Shown here: positions 16,424 through 24,658 of the stretch, piece after piece
How the letters are laid out: every line of letters starts with the position of its first letter
Position numbering within the stretch: the first letter of the stretch is position 1
Assembly: GCF_022690685.1 (NCBI RefSeq)
Contig: NZ_JALCYY010000024.1
Coordinates: 9,853-73,852 of the forward strand
From: Anaeromyxobacter terrae
Lineage (GTDB): Bacteria > Myxococcota > Myxococcia > Myxococcales > Anaeromyxobacteraceae
Direction: 5' to 3'
DNA: 64,000 nucleotides
Program-made: the position numbers and the translations under genes
Notes under the pieces: generated by a model
What the model was told of the DNA's origin: nothing
What the model saw: the letters and a program-made list of their open reading frames with translations, nothing else
Databases searched by the model: none

Positions 16424-17686
16424 ATGCGCGTACTCGTCGTCGGATCGGGCGGGCGCGAGCACGCCCTCGCCTGGAAGATCTCGCGGAGCCGCCTCGTCCG
16501 CGAGCTGTTCGCCGCCCCCGGCAACCCCGGCATCGCGGAGGTCGCGACGCTCGTCGCGCTCGAGGCGACCGACGTCGAGGGCCTGGCGCACTGGTCCCGC
16601 GAGAACCAGATCGACCTCGTCGTGATCGGCCCCGAGGCCCCGCTCGTCGCGGGGCTCGCCGATCGGATCGCCCGCGAGGGCATCCCGGTGTTCGGCCCGA
16701 GCGCGGCCGCCGCGGAGATCGAGGGCTCGAAGGCGTTCGCGAAGGAGATCATGGAGGCGGCCGGGATCCCGACCGCCGGCCACGGCACGTTCACCGCGCT
16801 CGAGCCTGCGCTCGCGTTCGCCCGCGCGCGCGCCGGGCGCGTGGTCGTGAAGGCGGACGGGCTCGCCGCCGGCAAGGGCGTGGTCGTCTGCGACGAGCTC
16901 CCGGAGGCGGAGGAGGCCCTCCGCGCGATGCTGGTCCAGAAGGTCCACGGCGGCGCCGGCGCGCGCGTGGTGGTCGAGGACCGGCTCGAGGGGCCCGAGG
17001 CGAGCTGCATCGCGTTCACGGACGGCGAGCGGGTGCGCATGCTCGCCGCGGCGCAGGACCACAAGCGCATCTTCGACGGCGACCGCGGGCCGAACACCGG
17101 CGGCATGGGCGCCTTCTCGCCGACGCCGACGGTGACGCCCGAGGTCGCGGAGATGGTGGAGCGGGACGTGCTCCTGCCCGCCGTCCGCGAGCTCGCCCGG
17201 CGCGGCCGCCCGTTCCGCGGCGCGCTCTACGCCGGCCTCATGCTCACGCCGGACGGCCCCCGCGTCCTCGAGTTCAACGCGCGCCTCGGCGATCCCGAGA
17301 CGCAGCCCATCCTGCTCCGCATGACGAGCGACGTCGTCCCCGCGCTCCTCGGCGCCGCGGAGGGGGATCTGTCGGACGTGACGCTCGAGTTCGACCGCCG
17401 CGCGGCCGTGGGAGTGGTGCTCGCCGCGGAGCACTACCCGGCGAAGCCCACCGCGGGCGATCCCATCGACGGCCTCGCCGGACCGTTCGAGGAGGGCGTG
17501 CAGGTGTTCCACGCCGGGACGGCGCGAGCCCGGGACGGACGGATCGTCACCGCCGGCGGCCGCGTGCTCACGGTCTGCGCCCTGGGTGATGGCCTCGACG
17601 ACGCCGCGCGTCGCGCTTATGACGCGGCGGCCAGGATCCGCTTCCGCGGCATGCAGCTGCGCAGGGACATCGGCAAGAGGGCGTGA
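16424..17686 (+). CDS. purD: Phosphoribosylamine-glycine ligase (GARS)
   Basis: This 420-residue ATP-grasp enzyme joins glycine to phosphoribosylamine in the second step of purine synthesis. It begins with the signature VLVVGSGGREHALAWK. It has the ATP-grasp lid VVKADGLAAGKGVVV, the metal and substrate region DHKRIFDGDRGPNTGGMGAFSP (split by eye into two motifs) and FNARLGDPE near residue 285. Length is standard. The start is ATG at 16424. Its TGA overlaps the purE ATG. Confidence 0.97.
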   Translation: MRVLVVGSGGREHALAWKISRSRLVRELFAAPGNPGIAEVATLVALEATDVEGLAHWSRENQIDLVVIGPEAPLVAGLADRIAREGIPVFGPSAAAAEIEGSKAFAKEIMEAAGIPTAGHGTFTALEPALAFARARAGRVVVKADGLAAGKGVVVCDELPEAEEALRAMLVQKVHGGAGARVVVEDRLEGPEASCIAFTDGERVRMLAAAQDHKRIFDGDRGPNTGGMGAFSPTPTVTPEVAEMVERDVLLPAVRELARRGRPFRGALYAGLMLTPDGPRVLEFNARLGDPETQPILLRMTSDVVPALLGAAEGDLSDVTLEFDRRAAVGVVLAAEHYPAKPTAGDPIDGLAGPFEEGVQVFHAGTARARDGRIVTAGGRVLTVCALGDGLDDAARRAYDAAARIRFRGMQLRRDIGKRA

Positions 17687-18198
17687 TGGACCCGAAGGTA
17701 CTCATCCTCATGGGATCCGACTCCGACTGGGAGGTCATGTCGGAGGCGAAGAGGGCGCTCGACGAGCTGGGCATCCCGGCGGAGGTCCACGTCTCCTCCG
17801 CCCACCGCACCCCGGAGCGCACGGGCAAGCTCGCGCGCGAGGCCGCCGGCCGCGGCGTCCAGGTCCTCGTCTGCGGCGCCGGCTCCGCCGCGCACCTCGC
17901 CGGCGTGTGCGCCGCCGAGACCGAGCTGCCGGTCCTCGGCGTGCCGCTCGCGGCGAGCGATCTGAAGGGGCTCGACGCGCTGCTCTCGACCGCGCAGATG
18001 CCGGCGGGCGTGCCCGTCGGCACGCTCGCCATCGGCAAGGCGGGCGCGCGGAACGCGGGGCTCCTCGCGGCGCGCATCGTCGCCCGCACGGACCCGGAGG
18101 TCGCCGAGCGCGTCCGGGCGCAGCGCCGCAAGATGGCCGACGAGGTCGAGGCGAAGGACGCCGCCCTCCAGGCGAAGCTGGCGGCGCCGAAGGGCTAG
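17686..18198 (+). CDS. purE: 5-(carboxyamino)imidazole ribonucleotide mutase
   Basis: This 170-residue protein converts N5-CAIR to CAIR in purine synthesis. Signatures are ILMGSDSDWEVM, VSSAHRTPER (phosphate-binding and catalytic His) and CGAGSAAHLAGVCAAET. This pattern fits a class I PurE, which needs a PurK partner; no purK lies in the window. The ATG at 17686 shares bases with purD's stop; a GTG one codon upstream is equally possible. lptF follows after 4 nt, so the purine genes and lipid export genes may share a transcript. Confidence 0.95.
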   Translation: MDPKVLILMGSDSDWEVMSEAKRALDELGIPAEVHVSSAHRTPERTGKLAREAAGRGVQVLVCGAGSAAHLAGVCAAETELPVLGVPLAASDLKGLDALLSTAQMPAGVPVGTLAIGKAGARNAGLLAARIVARTDPEVAERVRAQRRKMADEVEAKDAALQAKLAAPKG

Positions 18199-18202
18199 CC
18201 GC

Positions 18203-19315
18203 TTGCGGCTCCTCCACAGGTATCTCGCGAAGGAGATCCTGCTCCCGTTCGCGGCGGGGCTCCTGTTCCTCACGCAGGTCCTGCTCGCGACGCAGCTCCT
18301 CGCGCAGGCCGACGTGCTCTTCGGCTCGGGCGTATCGCTCGTCGACGTGGGCGCGGTGATCGTCTACCTGCTGCCGTACTTCCTCGGCTACGTGCTGCCG
18401 ATCGCGTTCCTGCTCGGCGCGGTGCTCGGGGTGGGGCGGCTCGCCGAGGACCGCGAGGTGGTGGCGCTCGGCGCGGCGGGGTTCTCGCCGGCCTTCCTCG
18501 TGCCCGTCCCCCTCGCGCTCGGCGTCGCCGTCGCGGGGGTCGGGCTCTGGCTGTCGCTCGAGGCGGTGCCGGCGAGCCTCGACGCGGCGCGCGTGCGCCT
18601 CAACGAGATCGTGAAGCACAACGTCATGAACGACGTCCGGCCGGGCACGTTCTACGATCAGATCCCGGGGTACACGCTCTACGCGGAGCGCGTCCACGGC
18701 GGCCTCTGGGAGAACGTCCTCATCAGCGACCGCTCCGATCCCTCCGCGCCGGTGCTGGCGCTCGCGCGCGGCGGCCGGCTCGAGCCGCTCGGCGCCGGGG
18801 AGGAGATGCGGCTCGTCCTCGACGACGGCGAGGTCCACCGCGAGCAGGTGGACTCGGACGAGTACGTGCTCGCCACGTTCCGGCGGGCCGGGGTCGTCCT
18901 GGGCCTCGGGACGGCGCTCTCGGATCGCAACGCGGTGTCCCGCACCGGCCGCGAGGGCGTGGCCGAGCTGCGCGCCCGCGCGGCCGAGGCGCGCGCCAAG
19001 GGCGACGTCATCAGCGCGCGCCGCGCGGAGGGGACGCTGCACCGGCGCATCGCCTCGGCGCTGGCGGTGATCCCGTTCGCGCTGCTCGCCGTCCCGCTCG
19101 GCGCCTCGCGCCGGGCCGGCCGCGCCTTCGGGGTCGGGGCGACCTTCCTCGTCGTGGTCGGGCACTACCTGCTCCTCCGCGCCGGCGAGGTCATGGCCCA
19201 GCGCGGCGCGCTCCCGCCCGCGCTCGCGCTCGAGCTCCCGACCCTCGTCCTGTCCGCCCTCGCGCTCGCGCTCATCGCGATCCAGGTCCACCGCGGCACG
19301 GGGGCGGTGCGGTGA
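18203..19315 (+). CDS. lptF: LPS export ABC transporter permease LptF
   Basis: This 370-residue inner-membrane protein is one of two permeases of the LptB2FG transporter, which extracts lipopolysaccharide from the inner membrane. It begins with RYLAKEILLPF, typical of the YjgP/YjgQ family. Three N-terminal membrane helices (to about residue 120) and three at the C-terminus flank a periplasmic beta-jellyroll region (about 120-255). The TTG start at 18203 lies 4 nt after purE, and its stop overlaps lptG (GTGA). lptB, lptA and lptC are not in the window. Confidence 0.9.
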   Translation: MRLLHRYLAKEILLPFAAGLLFLTQVLLATQLLAQADVLFGSGVSLVDVGAVIVYLLPYFLGYVLPIAFLLGAVLGVGRLAEDREVVALGAAGFSPAFLVPVPLALGVAVAGVGLWLSLEAVPASLDAARVRLNEIVKHNVMNDVRPGTFYDQIPGYTLYAERVHGGLWENVLISDRSDPSAPVLALARGGRLEPLGAGEEMRLVLDDGEVHREQVDSDEYVLATFRRAGVVLGLGTALSDRNAVSRTGREGVAELRARAAEARAKGDVISARRAEGTLHRRIASALAVIPFALLAVPLGASRRAGRAFGVGATFLVVVGHYLLLRAGEVMAQRGALPPALALELPTLVLSALALALIAIQVHRGTGAVR

Positions 19316-20394
19316 TCCTGTTCCGCTACGTCGCGCGCCGGACGCTCGCCGCGTTCCTGGGCGCGCTCGCCGGCGTCGTCGCGATCTTCCTCGCGGTCGA
19401 CTTCGTCGACAACGCCGCCGCGTTCACCGGGCCGGGCTGGGTCCCGGCGGTGCTCGAGCTCTACGTGTACAAGGCCGCGGTGGTCGTGCGGCAGGTCGCG
19501 CCCGCGGCCATGATCCTGGGCGCCGCCATCTCGGTCTCGACGTTCCGGCGGACCCGCGAGTACACGGCGATGCGCGCGGTGGGGCTCGGGCCCTGGCGGC
19601 TCGCCGTGCCCGTCATCGCGGTGACGATCCTCTCCGGCGGCGCGCTCCTCGTCGTGCACGACCTGTGGGGCGTCGAGGCCGCCGAGCGCGCCGAGGAGAT
19701 CCAGGCGCTCCGCTTCGGGCGCGGCGGCGACCGGCGCCGCTTCGAGGCGGCGCGCGAGCCGAAGCGCTGGTTCCGCGGCAAGGATGGGCGGCGGGTGTAC
19801 CACCTGCGGGGCACCTTGCCGGACGGCGGGTTCGCGCGGGTGACGGTGCTGGAGGTCTCGGACGCGTTCCGGCTCGTCCGCCGCGTCGACGCCGACAAGA
19901 TGCGGCCGGACGGCGGCGGCTGGCTGCTCGAGGACGTCGAGGACCGGACGTTCCTGCCGGACGGAAACGTCCGGCTCGAGCGGGCCGCCTCGCGCCGCTA
20001 CGAGTTCCCCGAGCCGCCCGACGCGTTCGCGGTGGTCCCGGGGCGTCCCACGCAGATGCGCTGGAAGACGCTGCTCTCGCAGATCGCCATCCGGCGCCGG
20101 CTCGGGCTGCCGGTCGCCGAGTTCCAGCTCGAGCGCTACAACCGCCTGGCCTACCCGTTCGCCGGGGCGCCCGGCGCGATGCTCGCGCTCGCGCTCGCGC
20201 TGCGCCGCAACCGCAAGGGCCACATCGCGGCGGCGCTCGTCGAGTCCGTCGGCGTGTCGCTCCTGTTCTGGGGAGCGCAGGGCGTCACGTGGGCGATGGG
20301 GCTCTCCGGCCACGTCGCGCCGTGGCTCGCGGCCTGGGCGCCGAACGTCGTGTTCCTCGTGGTGGGCGCGGTGGCGGTGCGGCGGAGTCGATAA
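19312..20394 (+). CDS. lptG: LPS export ABC transporter permease LptG
   Basis: This 360-residue YjgP/YjgQ-family membrane protein pairs with LptF. The N-terminus (LFRYVARRTLAAFLGALAG) and the early region TFRRTREYTAMRAVGLGPWR, which contacts the ATPase, are typical. A periplasmic domain follows, then three C-terminal helices. The GTG start at 19312 overlaps the lptF stop by 4 nt, which supports joint translation of the two permeases. Confidence 0.9.
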   Translation: MILFRYVARRTLAAFLGALAGVVAIFLAVDFVDNAAAFTGPGWVPAVLELYVYKAAVVVRQVAPAAMILGAAISVSTFRRTREYTAMRAVGLGPWRLAVPVIAVTILSGGALLVVHDLWGVEAAERAEEIQALRFGRGGDRRRFEAAREPKRWFRGKDGRRVYHLRGTLPDGGFARVTVLEVSDAFRLVRRVDADKMRPDGGGWLLEDVEDRTFLPDGNVRLERAASRRYEFPEPPDAFAVVPGRPTQMRWKTLLSQIAIRRRLGLPVAEFQLERYNRLAYPFAGAPGAMLALALALRRNRKGHIAAALVESVGVSLLFWGAQGVTWAMGLSGHVAPWLAAWAPNVVFLVVGAVAVRRSR

Positions 20395-20433
20395 CGCGAG
20401 GCCCGCGCTCGGGGCCGAGGTAAGCTCATCGAG

Positions 20434-21744
20434 ATGGAGGCAGACGTCGGCGTGGTGGAGGGCGGTAGACAGTCCGGGCGGGCGCTCGTCCGAGAGCTCT
20501 CGGTGCGGGTCGGCTGGGTCGGGCTCGCGGTCTATGCGGCGAGCCTGCCCATCTCGATCGCGGGGATGCAGATCGGGCTCGGCGTCGCGCTCGCGGCGCT
20601 GGTGGCGCTCCGCCTCGCCGGGCGGCGGGTGTGGGTCCGGACGCCCGTGAACGCGCCCGTGGCGCTCGTCGTGGGCGCGGCCGTCGCCTCGATCGCGCTG
20701 GCGTGGGGCGTGGGCCTGCCGCCCGCGAGCGTCAACGCGGCCCTGTTCTGGCGCGGGCTCGTCGCGCCGCTCGTGGTCGCGTTCTCGCTCGAGGCCACCC
20801 TCGACGGCGACGACGCCGCCGCGCCGCGCCGGCGGGCGCTCGCGCTCGTGCTCCTCTGGTCCGCGGCCGCGATCGTGCCGGCCCTCGTCGCGTGGGCGCA
20901 GGTCCGGACCGGCTTCGATCCGCTCCACGCCCTCGGGCTGCGCGACGTGCCCCGCCGGGCACCGGCGCCCGGCGACCCGACGCACTTCGCGGCGATCGGG
21001 TTCTTCAGCTGGTACCCGCGGTTCGCGCACGCGATGACCCCGGTCGCCGCGCTGTCCCTGGCGCTCGCGCTGTTCGCGCCGCTGCGGCTCCGGACCCGGG
21101 TCTTCCTGGGTGCCGCCGGCGTCGCCGCGGCCGCCGCGGTGGTGCTGACGACGTCGCGCTCCGCCTGGGCGGGCCTGGCGGTCGGCGCGCTCACCCTGGC
21201 GCTCCTCGCGGGCCGCCGGCTCGCGCGGGTGGCGGTGCCGATCGCGGTCGCGTGCTCGATCGTGGCCGCGCTCGCGAGCCCCGTGCTCCGCAACCGCCTC
21301 GCGAGCGCGTTCGAGGCGAACGTGAACCAGGATCGCGCGACGATCTGGCGCGTGTGCGGCGCCGTCGTCCGCGATCATCCGCTCACGGGCGTCGGCTTCG
21401 GCGCGCTGCCGGATAGGAGCTACGCCTACTACGAGCGGTTCGCGCCGGCGTGGAAAATGCGCGCCTGGTGCCACGACACGTTCTTCACCGCGTGGGCGGA
21501 GGGCGGGCCGTTGCTCGCCTTCGCGTTCGTCGCGTGGTGGATCCTGCTCGCTCGCGCGTTCCTGGGCTTCCGCAGGACGGGAGACGCGCTCGGTCGTGCG
21601 GCGTCGCTGGGGGTGCTCGCCGCGCTCGCCGCGCTGTTCGTGAACGCGCTCGTCCACGATCTCTTCTGGGCGACCGAGCCGGTCTACGCCCTCGGCCTGC
21701 TCCTCGGAGCGGGGGTCGTCATCGCGCGGCCGAGGCCGGGGTGA
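20434..21744 (+). CDS. O-antigen ligase / polymerase-like membrane protein
   Basis: This 436-residue protein has roughly ten to twelve membrane segments and a large loop with features of the WaaL/Wzy family. These include TTSRSAWAGL, a region around RATIWRVCGAVVRDHPLTGVGFG and a conserved-looking His in WCHDTFFTAWAEGG. It probably transfers or polymerises surface glycan at the periplasmic face. WaaL and Wzy cannot be told apart by eye. The ATG start is at 20434, 39 nt after lptG. It opens the polysaccharide region that extends to 33.7 kb. Confidence 0.75.
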   Translation: MEADVGVVEGGRQSGRALVRELSVRVGWVGLAVYAASLPISIAGMQIGLGVALAALVALRLAGRRVWVRTPVNAPVALVVGAAVASIALAWGVGLPPASVNAALFWRGLVAPLVVAFSLEATLDGDDAAAPRRRALALVLLWSAAAIVPALVAWAQVRTGFDPLHALGLRDVPRRAPAPGDPTHFAAIGFFSWYPRFAHAMTPVAALSLALALFAPLRLRTRVFLGAAGVAAAAAVVLTTSRSAWAGLAVGALTLALLAGRRLARVAVPIAVACSIVAALASPVLRNRLASAFEANVNQDRATIWRVCGAVVRDHPLTGVGFGALPDRSYAYYERFAPAWKMRAWCHDTFFTAWAEGGPLLAFAFVAWWILLARAFLGFRRTGDALGRAASLGVLAALAALFVNALVHDLFWATEPVYALGLLLGAGVVIARPRPG

Positions 21745-21769
21745 GACTCGTCGCTTCGCTTCGCCCGGG

Positions 21770-22837
21770 TCAGCGCCCCGTCGCGATCCTGCGGTACACC
21801 TCGAGGGTGGCCTCGGCGCAGGCGTCCCAGCGAAACCGCCGCGCGCGCCCGCGGCCGGCCGCTGCGCGCAGGCGCGAGCCCTCCGCGTCGTCGAGCGCGG
21901 CCCCGACGGCGGCGGCGAAGCTCGCGGGCTCGAGCGGGTTCGCGTAGCGGACCGCCTCGCCTCCGACCTCGTGGAGGGCGGGGATGTCGCTCGCCACGGC
22001 CGGGACTCCGGCCGCCATGGCCTCGGCGAGCGGCAGGCCGAAGCCCTCGTAGAGCGACGGCATGACGAAGCACGCGGCGCCGGCGTACAGGGCGGGCAGC
22101 TCGGCCTCGGGGACGGAGCCGGTGAGCCGCACGTGCGGCGCGAGCTCGCCCAGCGGCAGCGACTGGGCCCAGCCCGAGCGCCCGACGATCACGAGCTGCA
22201 GGTCACGGCCCTCCTTGCGGAGGAGCCGGAACGCGTCGAGCAGCACGGGGAGGTTCTTGCGCGGCTCGAGGGTGCCGACGGCGAGGACGTAGGGCGCGCG
22301 CGGACCCTCGGGCGCGCGCGCCTCGAAGAACTGGGGATCGACGCCGTTCGGCGTGACGTGGATCCGCTCTGCGGGCACGCCCGCCGCGGAGACGAGGTCC
22401 GCCTTGGCCGCGTTCGACACCGTGAACACCGCCGCCGCGCGCGCGAGCGCCTGCGGGAAGAGCGGCCGGTAGTACCAGCGCATCCCGACGCTCGAGGTCT
22501 CGGGGTGCAGCCACGGGGTGGCGTCGTGGACGGTCATCGCCGAGCGACCGCGCCAGAGCGGCGGGGTCGGGAACGCGAGGGAGTGCAGGAGATCGACCCG
22601 GGCGTAGGCCGCGGAGATCGGGAGCCAGGCCTGGTCCACCGGCAGCCGGTACCGGAGCGGCGCCTCGTGCTGCTCCACCGGCAGCGACGCCACCGCGTCT
22701 GGCGCGTCGGGCCGGACGAACAGCACGAGCTCGTCGGGCGCCAGCGCGGCGAGCGCGCGGACGAGCGAGAGGGCGTACCGCTCGATGCCCGTCATGCGGT
22801 CCGGTCGGATGAGGGTGGCGTCGATGCCGATGCGCAT
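21770..22837 (-). CDS. GT4-family glycosyltransferase
   Basis: This 355-residue GT-B glycosyltransferase begins with a sugar-acceptor domain (RIGIDATLIRPDRMTGIERYALSLV). Its C-terminal GT4 domain carries VLAVGTLEPRKNLPVLLDAF and the donor-site motif PSLYEGFGLPLAEAMAAGVP with its conserved glutamates. It probably adds a hexose to lipid-linked glycan on the cytoplasmic face of the membrane. The ATG start is at 22837. It converges on the O-antigen ligase-like gene and is divergent from the next gene across an 87-bp spacer. Confidence 0.85.
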   Translation of the reverse strand: MRIGIDATLIRPDRMTGIERYALSLVRALAALAPDELVLFVRPDAPDAVASLPVEQHEAPLRYRLPVDQAWLPISAAYARVDLLHSLAFPTPPLWRGRSAMTVHDATPWLHPETSSVGMRWYYRPLFPQALARAAAVFTVSNAAKADLVSAAGVPAERIHVTPNGVDPQFFEARAPEGPRAPYVLAVGTLEPRKNLPVLLDAFRLLRKEGRDLQLVIVGRSGWAQSLPLGELAPHVRLTGSVPEAELPALYAGAACFVMPSLYEGFGLPLAEAMAAGVPAVASDIPALHEVGGEAVRYANPLEPASFAAAVGAALDDAEGSRLRAAAGRGRARRFRWDACAEATLEVYRRIATGR

Positions 22838-22924
22838 GGGCTTCCGGCTGCCGGCGAAAACTACCACGGGGTGCCGCCGCTGCAGCCCCTTTCGCGGGGG
22901 CTGGCTCCATGCGATCTTCCGCCA

Positions 22925-24658
22925 GTGATTCCGGACGTGACCGCCTCGCTCGATCGCGTGCTCCGCGCATGGGACCGGCTCGAGTGGGCAGTGCGCAAGC
23001 GCGGAATCCTCGGCGCTGCACGTCGCGCGCTCTCCGGTCGCGCGCGGCCGCGGAGCGAGGAGGAGGCGTACGCGCTCTGGCGGGCGATCCACGAGCCTCG
23101 GCGCACGGCCTCGCGCCGTCGGGAGCGCTGGCAGGGCGGCTCCGTGCCCGTGCTCCTGCAGTGCGTGGACGGTCTCGGAGCGGAGCAGCTCGAGCGAACG
23201 CTCGGATCGCTCCGCGCGCAGGAGCAGGTCCCGTGGACCGCCTGGGTCGCGCTGCCATCGCCGCCGGGTCGCCTCGGGGACGCCACGGCGGCTCTCGCGG
23301 ACGTGGACCCGCGGGTGACCGTCGTCGAGCCCGGGGTGGCGCTGGACGCGGCGCTCGCGGCCGCGGGTGACGTCGCCGTGTTGGCGTCCCCGGGGATCGT
23401 GCTGGCGCCCGACGCGCTGGAATCCCTGGTGTCGGCGATGCGCGACGACGCCCTCGTGGAGCTGGTGTACGGCGACGAGGACCGAATCGATGCGAGCGGG
23501 CGGCGGTTCGCGCCGTCGTTCAAGCCCGAGTTCTCGATGGACCTCCTGCGCTCGACGCCTTACACGGGCCGGCTCCTCGGCTTCAGGACTGGGCTCGCGG
23601 CGCGTGCGGGCGGGATCGACGGGGGAGAGCCGCACGACGTGGCGCTGCGGCTGACGGAGCGAGCGCGCCGGATCGCGCACCTCGCTCGCGTGCTGCATCA
23701 CGTCCCGGACGATCTCGGGATCGACGAGGGCGCGAGCGCGAGGGCGATCACGCACGCCCTTTCCCGCACGGGGGAGGAAGGCGCCGTCGACGCGCTCGGC
23801 GGGGGGCGATTCCGCGTGCGTTATCGCGTCCGGGGCGAGCCGCTCGTCTCGGTCGTCATCCCGACGCGCGATCGGGTGGAGCTGCTCCGCGTCGCCGTCG
23901 CGAGCGTGCTCGAGCGGAGCGGCTGGCGAAACCTCGAGCTCCTGGTGGTCGACAACGGGAGCACCGACCCGGAGACACTCCGCTTCCTCGAGGACATCGG
24001 GCCGCCGCACCGCGTGATCCGCCGGCCCGGACCGTTCGACTGGGCGGCGCTCAACAACGACGCCGCGCGCGAGGCCAGGGGCGAGTACCTCCTCTTCCTC
24101 AACAACGACATCGAGGCGACCGAGCCGGGCTGGATCGAGGCGCTCCTCGAGCATGCGCAGCGGCCTGGCGTGGGCGCGGTGGGCGCCAAGCTGCTCTACC
24201 CCGACGGCACCGTTCAGCACGCCGGGATCGCCCTCGGGATGGAGGGCTTCGCGGGGCATCCCTTTCGCGGCGCGCTCGCGAGCGAACCGGGGCCCTGCGG
24301 CGTGCTCTCGGTCGCGCGCGAGTGCAGCGCCGTCACCGGGGCTTGCCTCATGATCTCGCGCGAGCTGTTCGACTCGCTCGGCGGGTTCGATCCCGAGCTC
24401 CGGATAGCCTTCAACGACGTCGATCTCTGCCTGCGTGCCCGCGAGCGTGGGCACAGGACGGTCTGGACGCCGCACGCGCGGCTGGTCCATCACGAGTCGG
24501 CCAGCCGCAGCGCCGAGCATCCGCGCGGCGAGTACCTCCGGGTCCGCCGCCGCTGGGGGGCCCTCGCGCTCGCGGGGGATCCGCACCTGCCCCCGAACCT
24601 CGACCGGGAGATCGCGGCGCGCGCCGTTCGTGCGCGGCGATGGAGCGCGCCCGGCTAG
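22925..24658 (+). CDS. GT2-family glycosyltransferase with degenerate N-terminal GT domain
   Basis: This protein of about 577 residues has a C-terminal GT2 domain (from about residue 300: LVSVVIPTRDRVELLRVAV, VVDNGSTDPETL, LFLNNDIEA, NDVDLCLRARERG) and an N-terminal half resembling a weak GT2 fold with YGDEDRID and FKPEFSMDLL. Similar two-part proteins make O-antigen or surface glycans. The start is uncertain: I take GTG 22925, with GTG 22937 as the alternative; the frame stays open far upstream but that part is the shadow of the GT4 gene. Its TAG overlaps the convergent gene's stop inside CTAG. Confidence 0.75.
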   Translation: MIPDVTASLDRVLRAWDRLEWAVRKRGILGAARRALSGRARPRSEEEAYALWRAIHEPRRTASRRRERWQGGSVPVLLQCVDGLGAEQLERTLGSLRAQEQVPWTAWVALPSPPGRLGDATAALADVDPRVTVVEPGVALDAALAAAGDVAVLASPGIVLAPDALESLVSAMRDDALVELVYGDEDRIDASGRRFAPSFKPEFSMDLLRSTPYTGRLLGFRTGLAARAGGIDGGEPHDVALRLTERARRIAHLARVLHHVPDDLGIDEGASARAITHALSRTGEEGAVDALGGGRFRVRYRVRGEPLVSVVIPTRDRVELLRVAVASVLERSGWRNLELLVVDNGSTDPETLRFLEDIGPPHRVIRRPGPFDWAALNNDAAREARGEYLLFLNNDIEATEPGWIEALLEHAQRPGVGAVGAKLLYPDGTVQHAGIALGMEGFAGHPFRGALASEPGPCGVLSVARECSAVTGACLMISRELFDSLGGFDPELRIAFNDVDLCLRARERGHRTVWTPHARLVHHESASRSAEHPRGEYLRVRRRWGALALAGDPHLPPNLDREIAARAVRARRWSAPG

